64,000 nt of DNA from Roseburia hominis A2-183 (GCF_000225345.1 NC_015977.1:2091501-2155500); one strand, 5' to 3'. Counted from the first letter of the stretch, positions 47,972 through 56,222 are shown. Program-made: numbers and translations. The notes: a model not told the origin generated them from the sequence alone.

Positions 47972-49012
47972 CTACATTCCTTCCTGTTCCGCAGAACTTA
48001 CTATATTTTTCCTGATCTTTCCATTGATGTCCTCTTCTTTGAACGTCACACACTGAAAAATAGAATTCGTAATCTCTTTTGCTTTTGCACTTCCGTGCGT
48101 CTTGACCACAAGACCATTCAGTCCCAGAAGCGGTGCACCGCCGTACTGTGTTGCATCGAAAGTCTTTAACGTAGACTTTAATGCCGGCAATGCAAGTGCT
48201 GCACCAATTTTACTCTTCAACGTGCTCATCATGCCTTTCTTGATGGCACCGATTAACGTACTGCTGAGTCCTTCGTACAGCTTTAAGATGACATTTCCAA
48301 CGAAAGCCTCGCAGACAATCACGTCCGCCTCTCCCTTTGGAATCTCTCTCGCCTCAATGCTTCCCACAAAATTGATGTCTTCACACGCCTTCAGCAGAGG
48401 AAATGTCTCCTTCACAAGAGCATTGCCCTTCTCCTCCTCTGCGCCGATATTGACAATCGCCACTCTCGGCTTCTTCACTCCGAGAACATTCTCCATATAA
48501 ATGGAACCCATCTTCGCAAACTGCACCAGATGCGAAGCTCTCGCATCCACATTCGCTCCACAGTCAATCAGAAGAGAGACTCCCTTCTCCGTCGGAATCA
48601 AAGGTGCAAGCGGCGGTCTCTCAATGCCTTTGATGCGGCCGACAATCACCTGTCCGCCGACTAAGATCGCACCGGAACTTCCCGCTGACACAAATGCGTC
48701 TGCTTCCTTCTGCTTTACCATATTCATTCCAATGACAATGGATGACTGCTTCTTCCTGCGGATTGCATTCACCGGCGGCTCTGCAGTCTCTATCACCTCT
48801 TCTGCATGTACCACCTGAATCTGATCTTCGGGGTACGTATACTTTGCCAGTTCTTCCCGAACGACATCCTCCTGTCCTACCAGGAGCACCTGAATATCCG
48901 ACCGTGCGTTCACGGCATCCACTGCGCCCTTGACCGGCTCCGCCGGTGCGTAGTCTCCGCCCATCGCATCCAATACGATTCTTGTCCTCACAGCCCCGCT
49001 GCTCTGCTGCAT
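47972..49012 (-). CDS. plsX: Phosphate acyltransferase PlsX
   Basis: This 346-residue peripheral membrane enzyme converts acyl-ACP to acyl-phosphate, the donor used by PlsY. Typical parts are RIVLDAMGGDYAP at the N-terminus, VSAGSSGAILVGG, LLIDCGANVDARASHL and GLNGLVVKTHG. Start ATG 49012 is chosen from the GGGAG site and the alignment of the N-terminus; the frame extends to 49096 through the promoter region. It is first in plsX-acpP. Confidence 0.96.
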   Translation of the reverse strand: MQQSSGAVRTRIVLDAMGGDYAPAEPVKGAVDAVNARSDIQVLLVGQEDVVREELAKYTYPEDQIQVVHAEEVIETAEPPVNAIRRKKQSSIVIGMNMVKQKEADAFVSAGSSGAILVGGQVIVGRIKGIERPPLAPLIPTEKGVSLLIDCGANVDARASHLVQFAKMGSIYMENVLGVKKPRVAIVNIGAEEEKGNALVKETFPLLKACEDINFVGSIEAREIPKGEADVIVCEAFVGNVILKLYEGLSSTLIGAIKKGMMSTLKSKIGAALALPALKSTLKTFDATQYGGAPLLGLNGLVVKTHGSAKAKEITNSIFQCVTFKEEDINGKIRKNIVSSAEQEGM

Positions 49013-49064
49013 ACTCCATCTCCCATCTGTCCTGCCGGAGTCTAGTTCTCCACGCCTACTAATG

Positions 49065-49093
49065 AATATACTATAACTCTTTCTATAAATCAA
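49065..49093 (-). promoter_or_regulatory. plsX-acpP promoter
   Basis: TTGATT and TATATT are separated by 17 bp on the minus strand. No FapR-like operator is obvious around it. Confidence 0.7.
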
Positions 49094-49114
49094 CAATAAA
49101 AAATACGCTTATTT

Positions 49115-49837
49115 CTAATTGAAAAATTCCTGATTTCGTTCCTGCTCCGCCTCCAGATCTTCCGCCGACATATACTTGCGGAAAATGCGCTCCAGGATAA
49201 AATTCGCCACCAGGATGTAGACTGCCGGAAGCAGTATCATAAGCCACGGAAGCATCCACAAGCCAAAGGCGCTCGCTGCCAGAAGCACCAGAAGAAGCAG
49301 CGACCACGGAAGATTCGCCACCGCAATCAGCGCCGCGTTCTTAAACGACTGCCCCAGACTGTTCTCAAAGCGTGCCATGTAGGCAAACAGATATACCGCC
49401 AGCATCACGACAAGCACAATCAGTACCAGGAAAACCACATACAGCACGCCGCTCTTTTGTCCCTGCGCAGCAAACTGATACATAATATAGCAGTCCAGTC
49501 CCAGAAACAGAACCACTCCTGTCAGAATCAGCGCTGCGAGCGCCGCCTGCTTAAAGTTGCTCTTAAACGCATGCCAGTATTCCTTCCACAGATAGCTTCT
49601 TCCGTGCCGGATTACCTTATTGACCGCATAATAGAGCGCCGTCGTTGCCGGTCCCGCCAGAAACGATGTCAGCCAGCACAGAATCCATCCGAATACTGAT
49701 GCGCTCTGCCATGCCAGGAAAAATGTCGTTGCCATCGGGATGCAGCAGAACACCCACAGCACGCTTAGGATCACACAGTCAACCACCTTACTGAGTCCCT
49801 GAAAAAACTTATTATCCAAATTAAAAAAATCACCCAT
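49115..49837 (-). CDS. YesL-like (DUF624) membrane protein
   Basis: This 240-residue protein has about five to six hydrophobic segments and the DUF624 layout: an N-terminal KVVDCVILSVLWVFCCIP segment, a GPATTALYYAV loop and NLPWSLLLLVLL near the C-terminus. YesL homologues often accompany sugar-use genes, but their function is unknown. It lies 21 bp after the lipoprotein protease gene and a GAAGGA site precedes the ATG, so the two form a unit. Confidence 0.8.
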   Translation of the reverse strand: MGDFFNLDNKFFQGLSKVVDCVILSVLWVFCCIPMATTFFLAWQSASVFGWILCWLTSFLAGPATTALYYAVNKVIRHGRSYLWKEYWHAFKSNFKQAALAALILTGVVLFLGLDCYIMYQFAAQGQKSGVLYVVFLVLIVLVVMLAVYLFAYMARFENSLGQSFKNAALIAVANLPWSLLLLVLLAASAFGLWMLPWLMILLPAVYILVANFILERIFRKYMSAEDLEAEQERNQEFFN

Positions 49838-49858
49838 ATGAATCCTTCTTTCTGTCTC

Positions 49859-50773
49859 CTATGTTTCTCCTGTTATTTTCTCATAACATGACACGATCGC
49901 CCGAAGCGGGACGCCCCAGTCACGCTCGCCTCCGGCGTCCTGTGAACATCCGAATATCATGCTGACCAGCTTTCCGTTTTCATCAAAAACCGCCGATCCG
50001 GAATCCCCGTCGGTAATCGCCATGCGCACTTCCGTCTCCTTCTCTCCCCGTCCCCACAGGAATTCCGTCTCTTTCCGAAGAAGACTTCCCGTCAGCATGT
50101 GGAGCACATTGCCTTCCTGTCCGATGCGCACGATTCCGACCGGCAACTCTGCATTGCCAAGTTCTTCCCAACTCGCAAGATCATACGCCACCGTCTTTAG
50201 CTTTTCCTGCACTTTCTTTGGAATCGCCGTCCGGTCAACCGCCACGACGCCCACATCATAAACATCGTCGGTACCCGCTTTGCTTCCCGTAACGCAGGTT
50301 CCATCATAAAAATACACATCCCAGTCGTCGTACTTTGCTATGACATGGCGGTTCGTACACAGATACACCGTATCTTCCGTCATTTCCATAATAAAACCGG
50401 AACCCGCGGTATGTCCTCCCTCCGGCGTCCCGTGATAAATCTGTACCACCGACGGCAATGCCTGCTCCAACACCGCTTCCATAGTGTCTTCCGCACCGTC
50501 CGTCTCCACCCCGGTTCCTTCACTGCTCTGTACCGCTTGTTCCGTTCCCGTCCCGGTCTGCCCGCTGCCCGGTGCCATTTGTTCTGTTTCCGCTCCAGTC
50601 TGTCCGCTGTCTTGCGGCATCTGTTCCGTGCTCTGCGGTATCTGCTCCGTTGTCCTGCTCTCTTCCCCGGCAGCATCCTGTGTCTGTTCTGCACAGCCTC
50701 CCAGTCCCAGTAAAAGCCCTATACCCCAAAGCGTCAGCACTGCCTTCATCCTGCATCTATGCACTCTACGCAT
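49859..50773 (-). CDS. Trypsin-like serine protease lipoprotein
   Basis: With the start at 50773 the protein has 304 residues. A lipoprotein signal with lipobox LGLGGC (Cys27) is followed by a Gln/Thr/Gly-rich linker (about 28-95) with degenerate repeats (TEQMPQDSGQTGAETEQ). A trypsin-like domain follows with His in TNRHVIA, Asp in DVYDVGVVAV and Ser in ITDGDSGSAVF. It should be an extracytoplasmic, membrane-tethered protease. The frame is open to an ATG at 50821, but that codon coincides with the predicted transcription start; 50773 gives a good signal peptide, while 50749 is another option. Confidence 0.8.
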   Translation of the reverse strand: MRRVHRCRMKAVLTLWGIGLLLGLGGCAEQTQDAAGEESRTTEQIPQSTEQMPQDSGQTGAETEQMAPGSGQTGTGTEQAVQSSEGTGVETDGAEDTMEAVLEQALPSVVQIYHGTPEGGHTAGSGFIMEMTEDTVYLCTNRHVIAKYDDWDVYFYDGTCVTGSKAGTDDVYDVGVVAVDRTAIPKKVQEKLKTVAYDLASWEELGNAELPVGIVRIGQEGNVLHMLTGSLLRKETEFLWGRGEKETEVRMAITDGDSGSAVFDENGKLVSMIFGCSQDAGGERDWGVPLRAIVSCYEKITGET

Positions 50774-50823
50774 TTCTTCTTCAATCCGTTTCCACCAGTT
50801 TTTCTCTTGTACCATATTCATTT

Positions 50824-50852
50824 ATTATAGCTTTCCATAACGCCCCGGTCAA
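50824..50852 (-). promoter_or_regulatory. Promoter of the lipoprotein protease gene
   Basis: TTGACC and a perfect TATAAT are separated by 17 bp on the minus strand. Confidence 0.8.
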
Positions 50853-50890
50853 GGAACAAAAGGCGCAGCACAAAGTGTTTTCCTATAAAG

Positions 50891-50921
50891 AAAAAACAGC
50901 CGCGTCTCCGCGGCTGTTTTT
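50891..50921 (-). terminator. Terminator of the repeat-rich surface protein gene
   Basis: AAAAACAGCCGCG pairs with CGCGGCTGTTTTT around TCTC; Ts follow on both strands, so it may work both ways. It lies 15 bp after the stop. Confidence 0.92.
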
Positions 50922-50936
50922 CCCTAAAGAATCATT

Positions 50937-52823
50937 TTAGTAATTGTACTCGGATGCATACTCACCATACATTGTGGTCTCGTCTGCATTGTAGTTGTTG
51001 ATGTCAACAACGCTTCCGTTCTCAATCTTAAATACATTCCAGATGGTACCTGCCTGATTCAGAGGTACATTGTACTCTTTCACAAGAACAGATCCCTGGT
51101 ATACCTTTACGTTTGCGCCAGACTCAGACATCTTTGTGGATGTAGCGTCATAACGATCTGTAAAGTCTTTTACAGAGTAATAGTAAGTAGCATCTGTACG
51201 TGCATTTACGATGGTTACCGTCTCCGGTCCGTAGGAGCTTACATCATCCACATCCAGGGATGCGATCACGTTACCGTCCGTATCTCTCTCTACCTTATTG
51301 TAGTAAGCGATGTGGAATACAGAGTTGGCATCATCTAATCCAACCAGGTGGGAATCGAGATCTCTCGGTGTCTCACCCCAGGTAAGAACGATTCTGAATT
51401 CTGTGCTGGTAACCTCGCTTGTGCTGGTCGGGCTTAATACGCCTTCGCATGCACCAATTGCATTGGAGCTTGCTACGTTTACAAAAGTGGATACGAATCC
51501 GTCTCTTGCGAACTCAAGGGTGTAGTAACCTCTCTCAAGAGAGAAGCTGTAATTGCCGTCTGCATCTGTGGTGGTCGTAGCGATCACATCACCGGACTGA
51601 TTGTTCCAGTTCGCACGTACATTTACGGTTACACCTTCAATACCAAGACCTGTGGTTGCATTCTTTGCAACGCCTGCAACGGTATTCACACCGCTCATAT
51701 CAGAGCTCAACAGCTGGAATGTTGGCAATGTGAAGCTTCCATTGTCAGCGTTGATGCTGATGGAGTTCACTGTCAAGGTTAAGTAACCAACAGCTGCTGC
51801 CTGAACGGAGTATACACCCGGTACGAATTCCGGAATCTCATAGTAACCGTTTGCGTCTGTGGTAATCTCATAGTAACCATCGCCTACAACCAGACCATTC
51901 TCCGGCTCCTCTGTCTCCTCTGTAGACTCTGTTGCCTCCGTAGACTCTGTTGTCTCTGTAGCTTCTGTAGACTCTGTTGTCTCTGTGGCTTCTGTAGACT
52001 CTGTTGTCTCTGTAGCTTCTGTAGACTCTGTTGTCTCTGTAGTTTCTGTGGACTCTGTCGTCTCAGCCGTTGTCTCAACAGACTCTGTAGCTGCTTCTGC
52101 TTCCTCTGCTGTTGCATTGAAGCTTGTCAGTCTGAATGTAACTGTTGCGCCTGCAACCGGTGCACCTGTCTCCGGGTTTGTCAGACGACCGTTTGTTCTG
52201 ATCGGTGCTGTGTTGGTAGAAGTATTGTTGCCGTTGTCAGCGCTTCCTGTATTAGAAGATCCGCTGTAAGAAGACTCTGTGTAGCTGGATGTTGCTACTA
52301 CAGCTGCGCTCGCATCTCTTCCCTCTGCTCTACCGAACTTTAAGTAATGCTTGTAAAGCGCAAGCACATCGTAACCGAATGCTGCCTTTAAGTCCGGATA
52401 TCTGTCTGCGTATGCTCTTGCATCAAAGGTGCCGAAAGAATTTCTTCCCTCATTAAAGCCGTATTTGATGTAGTGATTCACATATGCATCCCAGTTATCG
52501 CCGAATGCCGCATCCAGATCCGGGTATGCTGCTCTGTATTTCTGTACGTCGATAAGTGCTGTGCTTGTTCTGCCCTCGCTCTTACCAAATGTCTTATAAT
52601 GCTTGTACAATGCTGTCTGATTCGTACCGAATGCATCCTTGAGATCGCTGTAGGTCTCAGAATAATACTGTGCATCAAATACATCTCTCAATGTTGCTGC
52701 AGATACGGTTGCCGTACCTCCGAATGTCAACACACCTGCAAGAACAAGTGCTGTAATTCTGCGAGCCATTCCGCTTCTCTTTGCGGAGCGCTTCGTTTCT
52801 GTCTCGTTCAATTCCTTCTTCAC
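50937..52823 (-). CDS. Secreted surface protein with N-terminal repeats, Thr/Glu/Ser tract and carboxypeptidase-regulatory-like domains
   Basis: This 628-residue secreted protein has a signal peptide (about 1-43, ending TVSAAT). Three repeats of about 43-45 residues follow, each with a D-Y/A-x-Y-YPDLKAAFG core and HYxKxGxxEGR end. A low-complexity tract of TTESTEATE units interrupts the first carboxypeptidase-regulatory-like domain (about 210-350). A second such domain follows (about 375-450), then a DUF2135/YfaP-like domain (ILTWGETPRDLDSHL, about 465-600). No sorting signal or lipobox is visible. The start is probably GTG 52823, eight bases after AAGGAGG; the ATG at 52829 is only two bases from it. 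Codon bias suggests high expression. Confidence 0.8.
   Translation of the reverse strand: MKKELNETETKRSAKRSGMARRITALVLAGVLTFGGTATVSAATLRDVFDAQYYSETYSDLKDAFGTNQTALYKHYKTFGKSEGRTSTALIDVQKYRAAYPDLDAAFGDNWDAYVNHYIKYGFNEGRNSFGTFDARAYADRYPDLKAAFGYDVLALYKHYLKFGRAEGRDASAAVVATSSYTESSYSGSSNTGSADNGNNTSTNTAPIRTNGRLTNPETGAPVAGATVTFRLTSFNATAEEAEAATESVETTAETTESTETTETTESTEATETTESTEATETTESTEATETTESTEATESTEETEEPENGLVVGDGYYEITTDANGYYEIPEFVPGVYSVQAAAVGYLTLTVNSISINADNGSFTLPTFQLLSSDMSGVNTVAGVAKNATTGLGIEGVTVNVRANWNNQSGDVIATTTTDADGNYSFSLERGYYTLEFARDGFVSTFVNVASSNAIGACEGVLSPTSTSEVTSTEFRIVLTWGETPRDLDSHLVGLDDANSVFHIAYYNKVERDTDGNVIASLDVDDVSSYGPETVTIVNARTDATYYYSVKDFTDRYDATSTKMSESGANVKVYQGSVLVKEYNVPLNQAGTIWNVFKIENGSVVDINNYNADETTMYGEYASEYNY
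51905..52080. repeat. 27-bp coding tandem repeat (TTESTEATE units)
   Basis: About five to six degenerate 27-bp units (plus strand ACTCTGTTGTCTCTGTAGCT-like) encode nine-residue Thr/Glu/Ser blocks. The unit length keeps the frame, so copy number can vary without breaking the protein. Confidence 0.8.
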
Positions 52824-52897
52824 TAACATTTCCTCCTTGTTGTTGTGACGTTACATGTATCATTGTAAATATCTGGAACAAAAAAAGTAACCACTTT

Positions 52898-52912
52898 TTA
52901 ACAATTTGTTAA
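52898..52912. promoter_or_regulatory. Palindromic operator-like site upstream of the surface protein
   Basis: TTAACAATTTGTTAA is a perfect palindrome apart from its central base, flanked by runs of T/A. It lies about 75 bp before the start codon, near a weak TTACTT-17-TACAAT promoter candidate. It may be a regulator binding site. Confidence 0.4.
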
Positions 52913-52941
52913 CACTTTTTTTCAATACCAGAACAGAGTAT

Positions 52942-53088
52942 ACGGAGTTTCCATGAGAACCAAGTGTGCGCTTGCCGCACACTTGCGCGCCCTCGCGGTA
53001 TGCAAAGCATTATTTACCTCACCGCGAGGTGTGCATCCCCGCGGAGCGTTTTTGTGTAATAGGAACGGAGTTTCCTATTACACAAAAA
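52942..53088. repeat. Hairpin cluster flanked by an 11-bp direct repeat
   Basis: Three perfect hairpins lie in about 130 bp: CAAGTGTGCG/CGCACACTTG (52961-52985), CCTCGCGGT/ACCGCGAGG (52991-53029) and a 17-bp stem TTTTTGTGTAATAGGAA/TTCCTATTACACAAAAA (53049-53088). ACGGAGTTTCC occurs at 52942-52952 and again in the loop of the third hairpin at 53065-53075. No ORF is present. It may be a small non-autonomous repeat element or a structured RNA. Confidence 0.65.
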
Positions 53089-53112
53089 AGAGACCCGGCA
53101 GATCCGGATCTC
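53084..53112 (-). terminator. rpmF terminator
   Basis: GAGATCCGG pairs with CCGGGTCTC (one G-U pair) around ATCTG, followed by TTTTTT on the minus strand, 17 bp after the stop. Its U tract overlaps the third hairpin of the adjacent element. Confidence 0.85.
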
Positions 53113-53128
53113 CTCTGTACCGCTGGAA

Positions 53129-53308
53129 TTAGTCCTGCGGAATGATTTCTTTTTTGTTGTAAGAGCCACAGTTCTTGCATACTCTGTGAGGCATCATCAG
53201 CTCTCCACACTTGCTGCATTTTACTAATGCAGGAGCAGTCATTTTCCAGTTTGCTCTTCTTTTATCTCTTCTTCCTTTGGAAGATTTATTCTTCGGACAA
53301 ATAGACAT
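53129..53308 (-). CDS. rpmF: 50S ribosomal protein L32
   Basis: This 59-residue ribosomal protein starts MSICPKNKSSKGRRDKRRAN and carries a zinc ribbon (CSKCGELM, then CKNCGSYN), so it is the zinc-binding (C+) form. A TAAGGAGGTG site precedes the ATG. It lies 4 bp after yceD in the conserved yceD-rpmF pair, but plsX, usually next, is 4 kb away. Confidence 0.97.
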   Translation of the reverse strand: MSICPKNKSSKGRRDKRRANWKMTAPALVKCSKCGELMMPHRVCKNCGSYNKKEIIPQD

Positions 53309-53312
53309 TTAC

Positions 53313-53837
53313 TTACACCTCCTTAAATTTGTTAAAGACATCTTGGATTGCTGCCATTCTTGGATCCAGTTCTGTTCTCTGGCAATCGCAGTTCCCCTTA
53401 TTCAGGTTCATTCCGCACACCTTGCAAATTCCTTTGCAATCTTCTCTGCACAGAACTTTCATCGGCCAGTTCACCAAAATCTCTCCATAGATAAGCTTAT
53501 CTATATCCAGATTTAATCCAATCAGGTAGTCTGTTTCTTCCATTTCATCATCCACAACTTCCGTTCCGTCCATGCGGAGCTTCTTGTCGATGACAATGTG
53601 GATGTCCGTCGGAACTTCCGTAAGACATCTGCTGCACGGGATTGATACTGTAAGATCCGTCTCCCCGCTCAAAAGCAGCTCACTGCCCTCGCGGTTCGCA
53701 ATCCTGAGATCAAACGGCGCGCTCTTCGTGATCGGGAACTCACCAAGCCTCGATACAAACGTATCCTGCTCGATATGAACCTTCTCGGTAACTTCTCTGT
53801 TCTCACAAGATACAATCTCTGAAATATCAATCTGCAT
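53313..53837 (-). CDS. yceD: DUF177 (YceD-type) protein
   Basis: This 174-residue protein has the DUF177 layout: SIPCSRCLTEV in the middle and CREDCKGICKVCGMNLN near the C-terminus, four cysteines that could bind metal. In plants and Escherichia coli homologues are needed for 23S rRNA accumulation. It is coupled to rpmF and driven by a perfect promoter. Confidence 0.92.
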   Translation of the reverse strand: MQIDISEIVSCENREVTEKVHIEQDTFVSRLGEFPITKSAPFDLRIANREGSELLLSGETDLTVSIPCSRCLTEVPTDIHIVIDKKLRMDGTEVVDDEMEETDYLIGLNLDIDKLIYGEILVNWPMKVLCREDCKGICKVCGMNLNKGNCDCQRTELDPRMAAIQDVFNKFKEV

Positions 53838-53883
53838 GGTTTACTCCTTCGCCTCATACATATGAGGTTTTCACACCTAACCA

Positions 53884-53912
53884 ATTATACATAGGCGTCC
53901 CTGGTTTGTCAA
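53884..53912 (-). promoter_or_regulatory. yceD-rpmF promoter (full consensus)
   Basis: TTGACA and TATAAT are separated by exactly 17 bp on the minus strand. A second TTGACA lies further upstream in the hairpin at 53931-53953. Confidence 0.92.
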
Positions 53913-53930
53913 TCACTTTTTTGCTTTTTT

Positions 53931-53953
53931 GTCAAGGAATTTCCCTTGACAGC
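53931..53953. other. Hairpin between ackA and yceD
   Basis: TGTCAAGG pairs perfectly with CCTTGACA; the flanks TTTTTGC and GCAAAAA can pair as well. No U tract follows on either strand, so a classical terminator role is unlikely; it may still end or stabilise the ackA mRNA. Confidence 0.45.
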
Positions 53954-53958
53954 AAAAA

Positions 53959-55152
53959 CTATTTTACAAGCGCTACAGTCTCTCTTGCAATCGCAAGCTC
54001 CTCGTTGGTCGGGATCACGCATACCTTTACCTTGGAATCCGCGGTAGAGATGATCGCCTCGTCGCCGTGGGTTGCATCGTTCACTGCCTGATTTACCGTC
54101 ACGCCGAGATAACCGAGATAAGACATTACCTTCTCACGAACCAGGTTCACGTTCTCACCGATACCCGCGGTAAATGCGATGGCATCTACGCCGTTCATTG
54201 CTGCGACATAGGAGCCGATGTATTTTGCCACACGATAGCTGAATACCTCGATCGCATTGGTTGCAAGCTCGTTGCCTGCCTCGTGTCCTGCCTGCAGGTC
54301 ACGGAAGTCAGAGGAGAGACCGGACATTCCCTGTACGCCGGACTTCTTATTTAATACATTCATGATACCTTCGATATCAAGATTCTCTTTCTTTGCGATG
54401 AATTCCATGATCGCCGGATCAATATCACCGGAACGTGTTCCCATGACAAGTCCCTCAAGCGGTGTCAGACCCATGGAGGTATCTACGCACTCGCCGTTTA
54501 ATACGGCACTGATGGATGCGCCGTTGCCGAGATGTGCCACGATGATCTTGGAATTTTTAAGATCCATACCAAGGAACTCTGCGGTACGCTTAGATACAAA
54601 GCTGTGGCTTGTTCCGTGGAAACCGTATCTTCTGACCTTGTATTTCTCATAATACTCATGAGGCAGACCATAGAGATATGCTTTCTTCGGCATTGTCTGA
54701 TGGAAAGCGGTATCGAATACGCCAACCATCGGTACGTTCGGCATCAGCTCCTTGCAGGCATCGATACCGATCAGGTTTGCCGGGTTGTGAAGCGGTGCAA
54801 GATCGTTGCACTCCTCGATTGTCTTTAATACTTCCGGTGTCAGAAGTGTAGATGCTGCGAACTTCTCTCCACCGTGTACGACACGATGTCCGACAGCATC
54901 AATCTCGGAGAGACTTGCGATTGCGCCGGTCTTCGGATTCACCAGTGCATCTAAAACCATCTGGATTGCCTGCTTGTGTGTCGGCATTGCAGCTTCTGTA
55001 ATCTCTTTGTCCAGTCCGGTCTTCTGGTATACCAGTCTTCCGTCGATTCCGATTCTCTCACAGAGACCTTTTGCCAGTACCGCTTCGCTCTCAGAATCGA
55101 TGAGCTGATATTTTAATGAAGAGCTTCCACAGTTGATAACTAATACGTTCAT
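53959..55152 (-). CDS. ackA: Acetate kinase
   Basis: This 397-residue enzyme makes ATP and acetate from acetyl-phosphate, or the reverse. Typical segments are VLVINCGSSSLKYQL, VGHRVVHGGE, VFDTAFHQTMP, YGFHGTSH and AHLGNGASI. Codon use is biased as in highly expressed genes. The usual partner pta is not adjacent. It has its own promoter (55258-55286) and a leader with a duplicated ribosome-site segment. Confidence 0.98.
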   Translation of the reverse strand: MNVLVINCGSSSLKYQLIDSESEAVLAKGLCERIGIDGRLVYQKTGLDKEITEAAMPTHKQAIQMVLDALVNPKTGAIASLSEIDAVGHRVVHGGEKFAASTLLTPEVLKTIEECNDLAPLHNPANLIGIDACKELMPNVPMVGVFDTAFHQTMPKKAYLYGLPHEYYEKYKVRRYGFHGTSHSFVSKRTAEFLGMDLKNSKIIVAHLGNGASISAVLNGECVDTSMGLTPLEGLVMGTRSGDIDPAIMEFIAKKENLDIEGIMNVLNKKSGVQGMSGLSSDFRDLQAGHEAGNELATNAIEVFSYRVAKYIGSYVAAMNGVDAIAFTAGIGENVNLVREKVMSYLGYLGVTVNQAVNDATHGDEAIISTADSKVKVCVIPTNEELAIARETVALVK

Positions 55153-55157
55153 AATAT

Positions 55158-55223
55158 CCTCCTTGTTTTGCGAAGCAAAATCCGAGCCCTCTGGCGAGGA
55201 GAGGATCTGCCTCCTTGTTTTGC
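55158..55223. repeat. Direct repeat containing a duplicated ribosome binding site in the ackA leader
   Basis: CCTCCTTGTTTTGC (GCAAAACAAGGAGG on the mRNA) occurs exactly at 55158-55171 and 55210-55223. The proximal copy serves ackA; the distal one has no start codon at a proper distance. A TTTTGC-TTC-GCAAAA hairpin precedes the working site. Confidence 0.75.
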
Positions 55224-55257
55224 AAAGGTCTGTCTCTCACAGACCGCATATAGTTTT

Positions 55258-55286
55258 AGTATACGCTTGTCACGCCCGCGAAACAA
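55258..55286 (-). promoter_or_regulatory. ackA promoter
   Basis: TTGTTT and TATACT are separated by 17 bp on the minus strand. The leader begins with a GGTCTGT/ACAGACC hairpin. Confidence 0.6.
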
Positions 55287-55345
55287 GCCAGTAATTGCCA
55301 GTTTCTTTGTACAAAATGAAAAACAGCCTGACAAAAATTTAACAG

Positions 55346-56134
55346 TCACACCCCGCTTTCGTGTTCGTCAACCCGCACCGCGTGCACCACAAACCGCAGC
55401 CCGTCACCCGAGCAGGTGGACAGTGTCAGAACCTTGTCATCCTTTCCCACCGCAACGCCCGTATCCTTGTAGGAAGACTTAAGCAGCTCTGTGAGGAACC
55501 CGTCAAAAGTCTCATCCGGCAGATACCCGGTCGTATAGACGTCCGAATCTTCCGGGACATCACTGTACGCAAAAATCTGGTAGCGGTAGGCTGCATCCTC
55601 CGTAAACACGGTAAAATACGCATTTTTTTCATAAAAGCCGTCGTTTTTATATTGTTTCAGCGAACCGAACATGCTTCCGTTTTTCATGTTGTGCCCGTAC
55701 AGAATCGTGTGGCAGTCGTTAAAATCGGGGACATTGTTCCCCTCCATAAAAATGCAGCCGGATTTCGACGCATTTCCATAGAGATCGGTATGCAGGTAGG
55801 TCTCGTCATCCCCGGAATACAGAGTGGGATAATTGATCTGCTCTATATTGTCAAAATAAATCCAGCCGGTCACATCCGGATTTGCTTCCTTTAGCGTCTC
55901 AAAATCCACCTGCAATGCCTCATACCATGCCGGCAGCTCCTCTCCCTCCTCCGCCGGATCATCCGAAGATGTCCCCGGCTGTCCGGTCACATAAGCCTCG
56001 CGCAGCGCCTCGTAGGTATCGTCCGCCCGCTTGTACGCGAGCAGCGCCGGGATCAGTTCATAAAGGGCTGCCGCAATCAGCAAAAGTCCTGCCGCAATCA
56101 GAAGAATCGCTCCAATGTTTCTGTTTCTCTTCAC
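55346..56134 (-). CDS. srtB: Class B sortase
   Basis: This 262-residue membrane-anchored transpeptidase attaches surface proteins to the wall or joins pilin subunits. One N-terminal transmembrane helix (about 8-34) is followed by a catalytic domain with His in LYGHNMKNGSMF (about 145), Cys in TLSTCSGDG (about 240) and Arg in GLRFVVHA. The class B-like insertion helix and WIYFDNIEQINYP support SrtB. The start is GTG, eight bases after AAAGGAG. It diverges from tmcAL. A candidate substrate with a VQTGD-type tail is encoded at 58733-64000. Confidence 0.9.
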   Translation of the reverse strand: MKRNRNIGAILLIAAGLLLIAAALYELIPALLAYKRADDTYEALREAYVTGQPGTSSDDPAEEGEELPAWYEALQVDFETLKEANPDVTGWIYFDNIEQINYPTLYSGDDETYLHTDLYGNASKSGCIFMEGNNVPDFNDCHTILYGHNMKNGSMFGSLKQYKNDGFYEKNAYFTVFTEDAAYRYQIFAYSDVPEDSDVYTTGYLPDETFDGFLTELLKSSYKDTGVAVGKDDKVLTLSTCSGDGLRFVVHAVRVDEHESGV

Positions 56135-56222
56135 GTGAAATGCTCCTTTTTCTTTTTTTCTATTTCACAGTATGCTATGATAGCTACAGTTTTTATTACA
56201 TTGCAGTACGGGAGGATCCGCC

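Noticed and set aside
53931..53953. Hairpin after ackA as an intrinsic terminator
   Set aside because: Neither strand has a U tract after the stem; A runs follow instead. Kept only as a hairpin.
55171..55250. ORF starting MRSVRDRPL in the ackA leader and overlapping ackA
   Set aside because: Its ATG lies at or next to the predicted transcript start with no ribosome site, and the frame runs antiphase into ackA.
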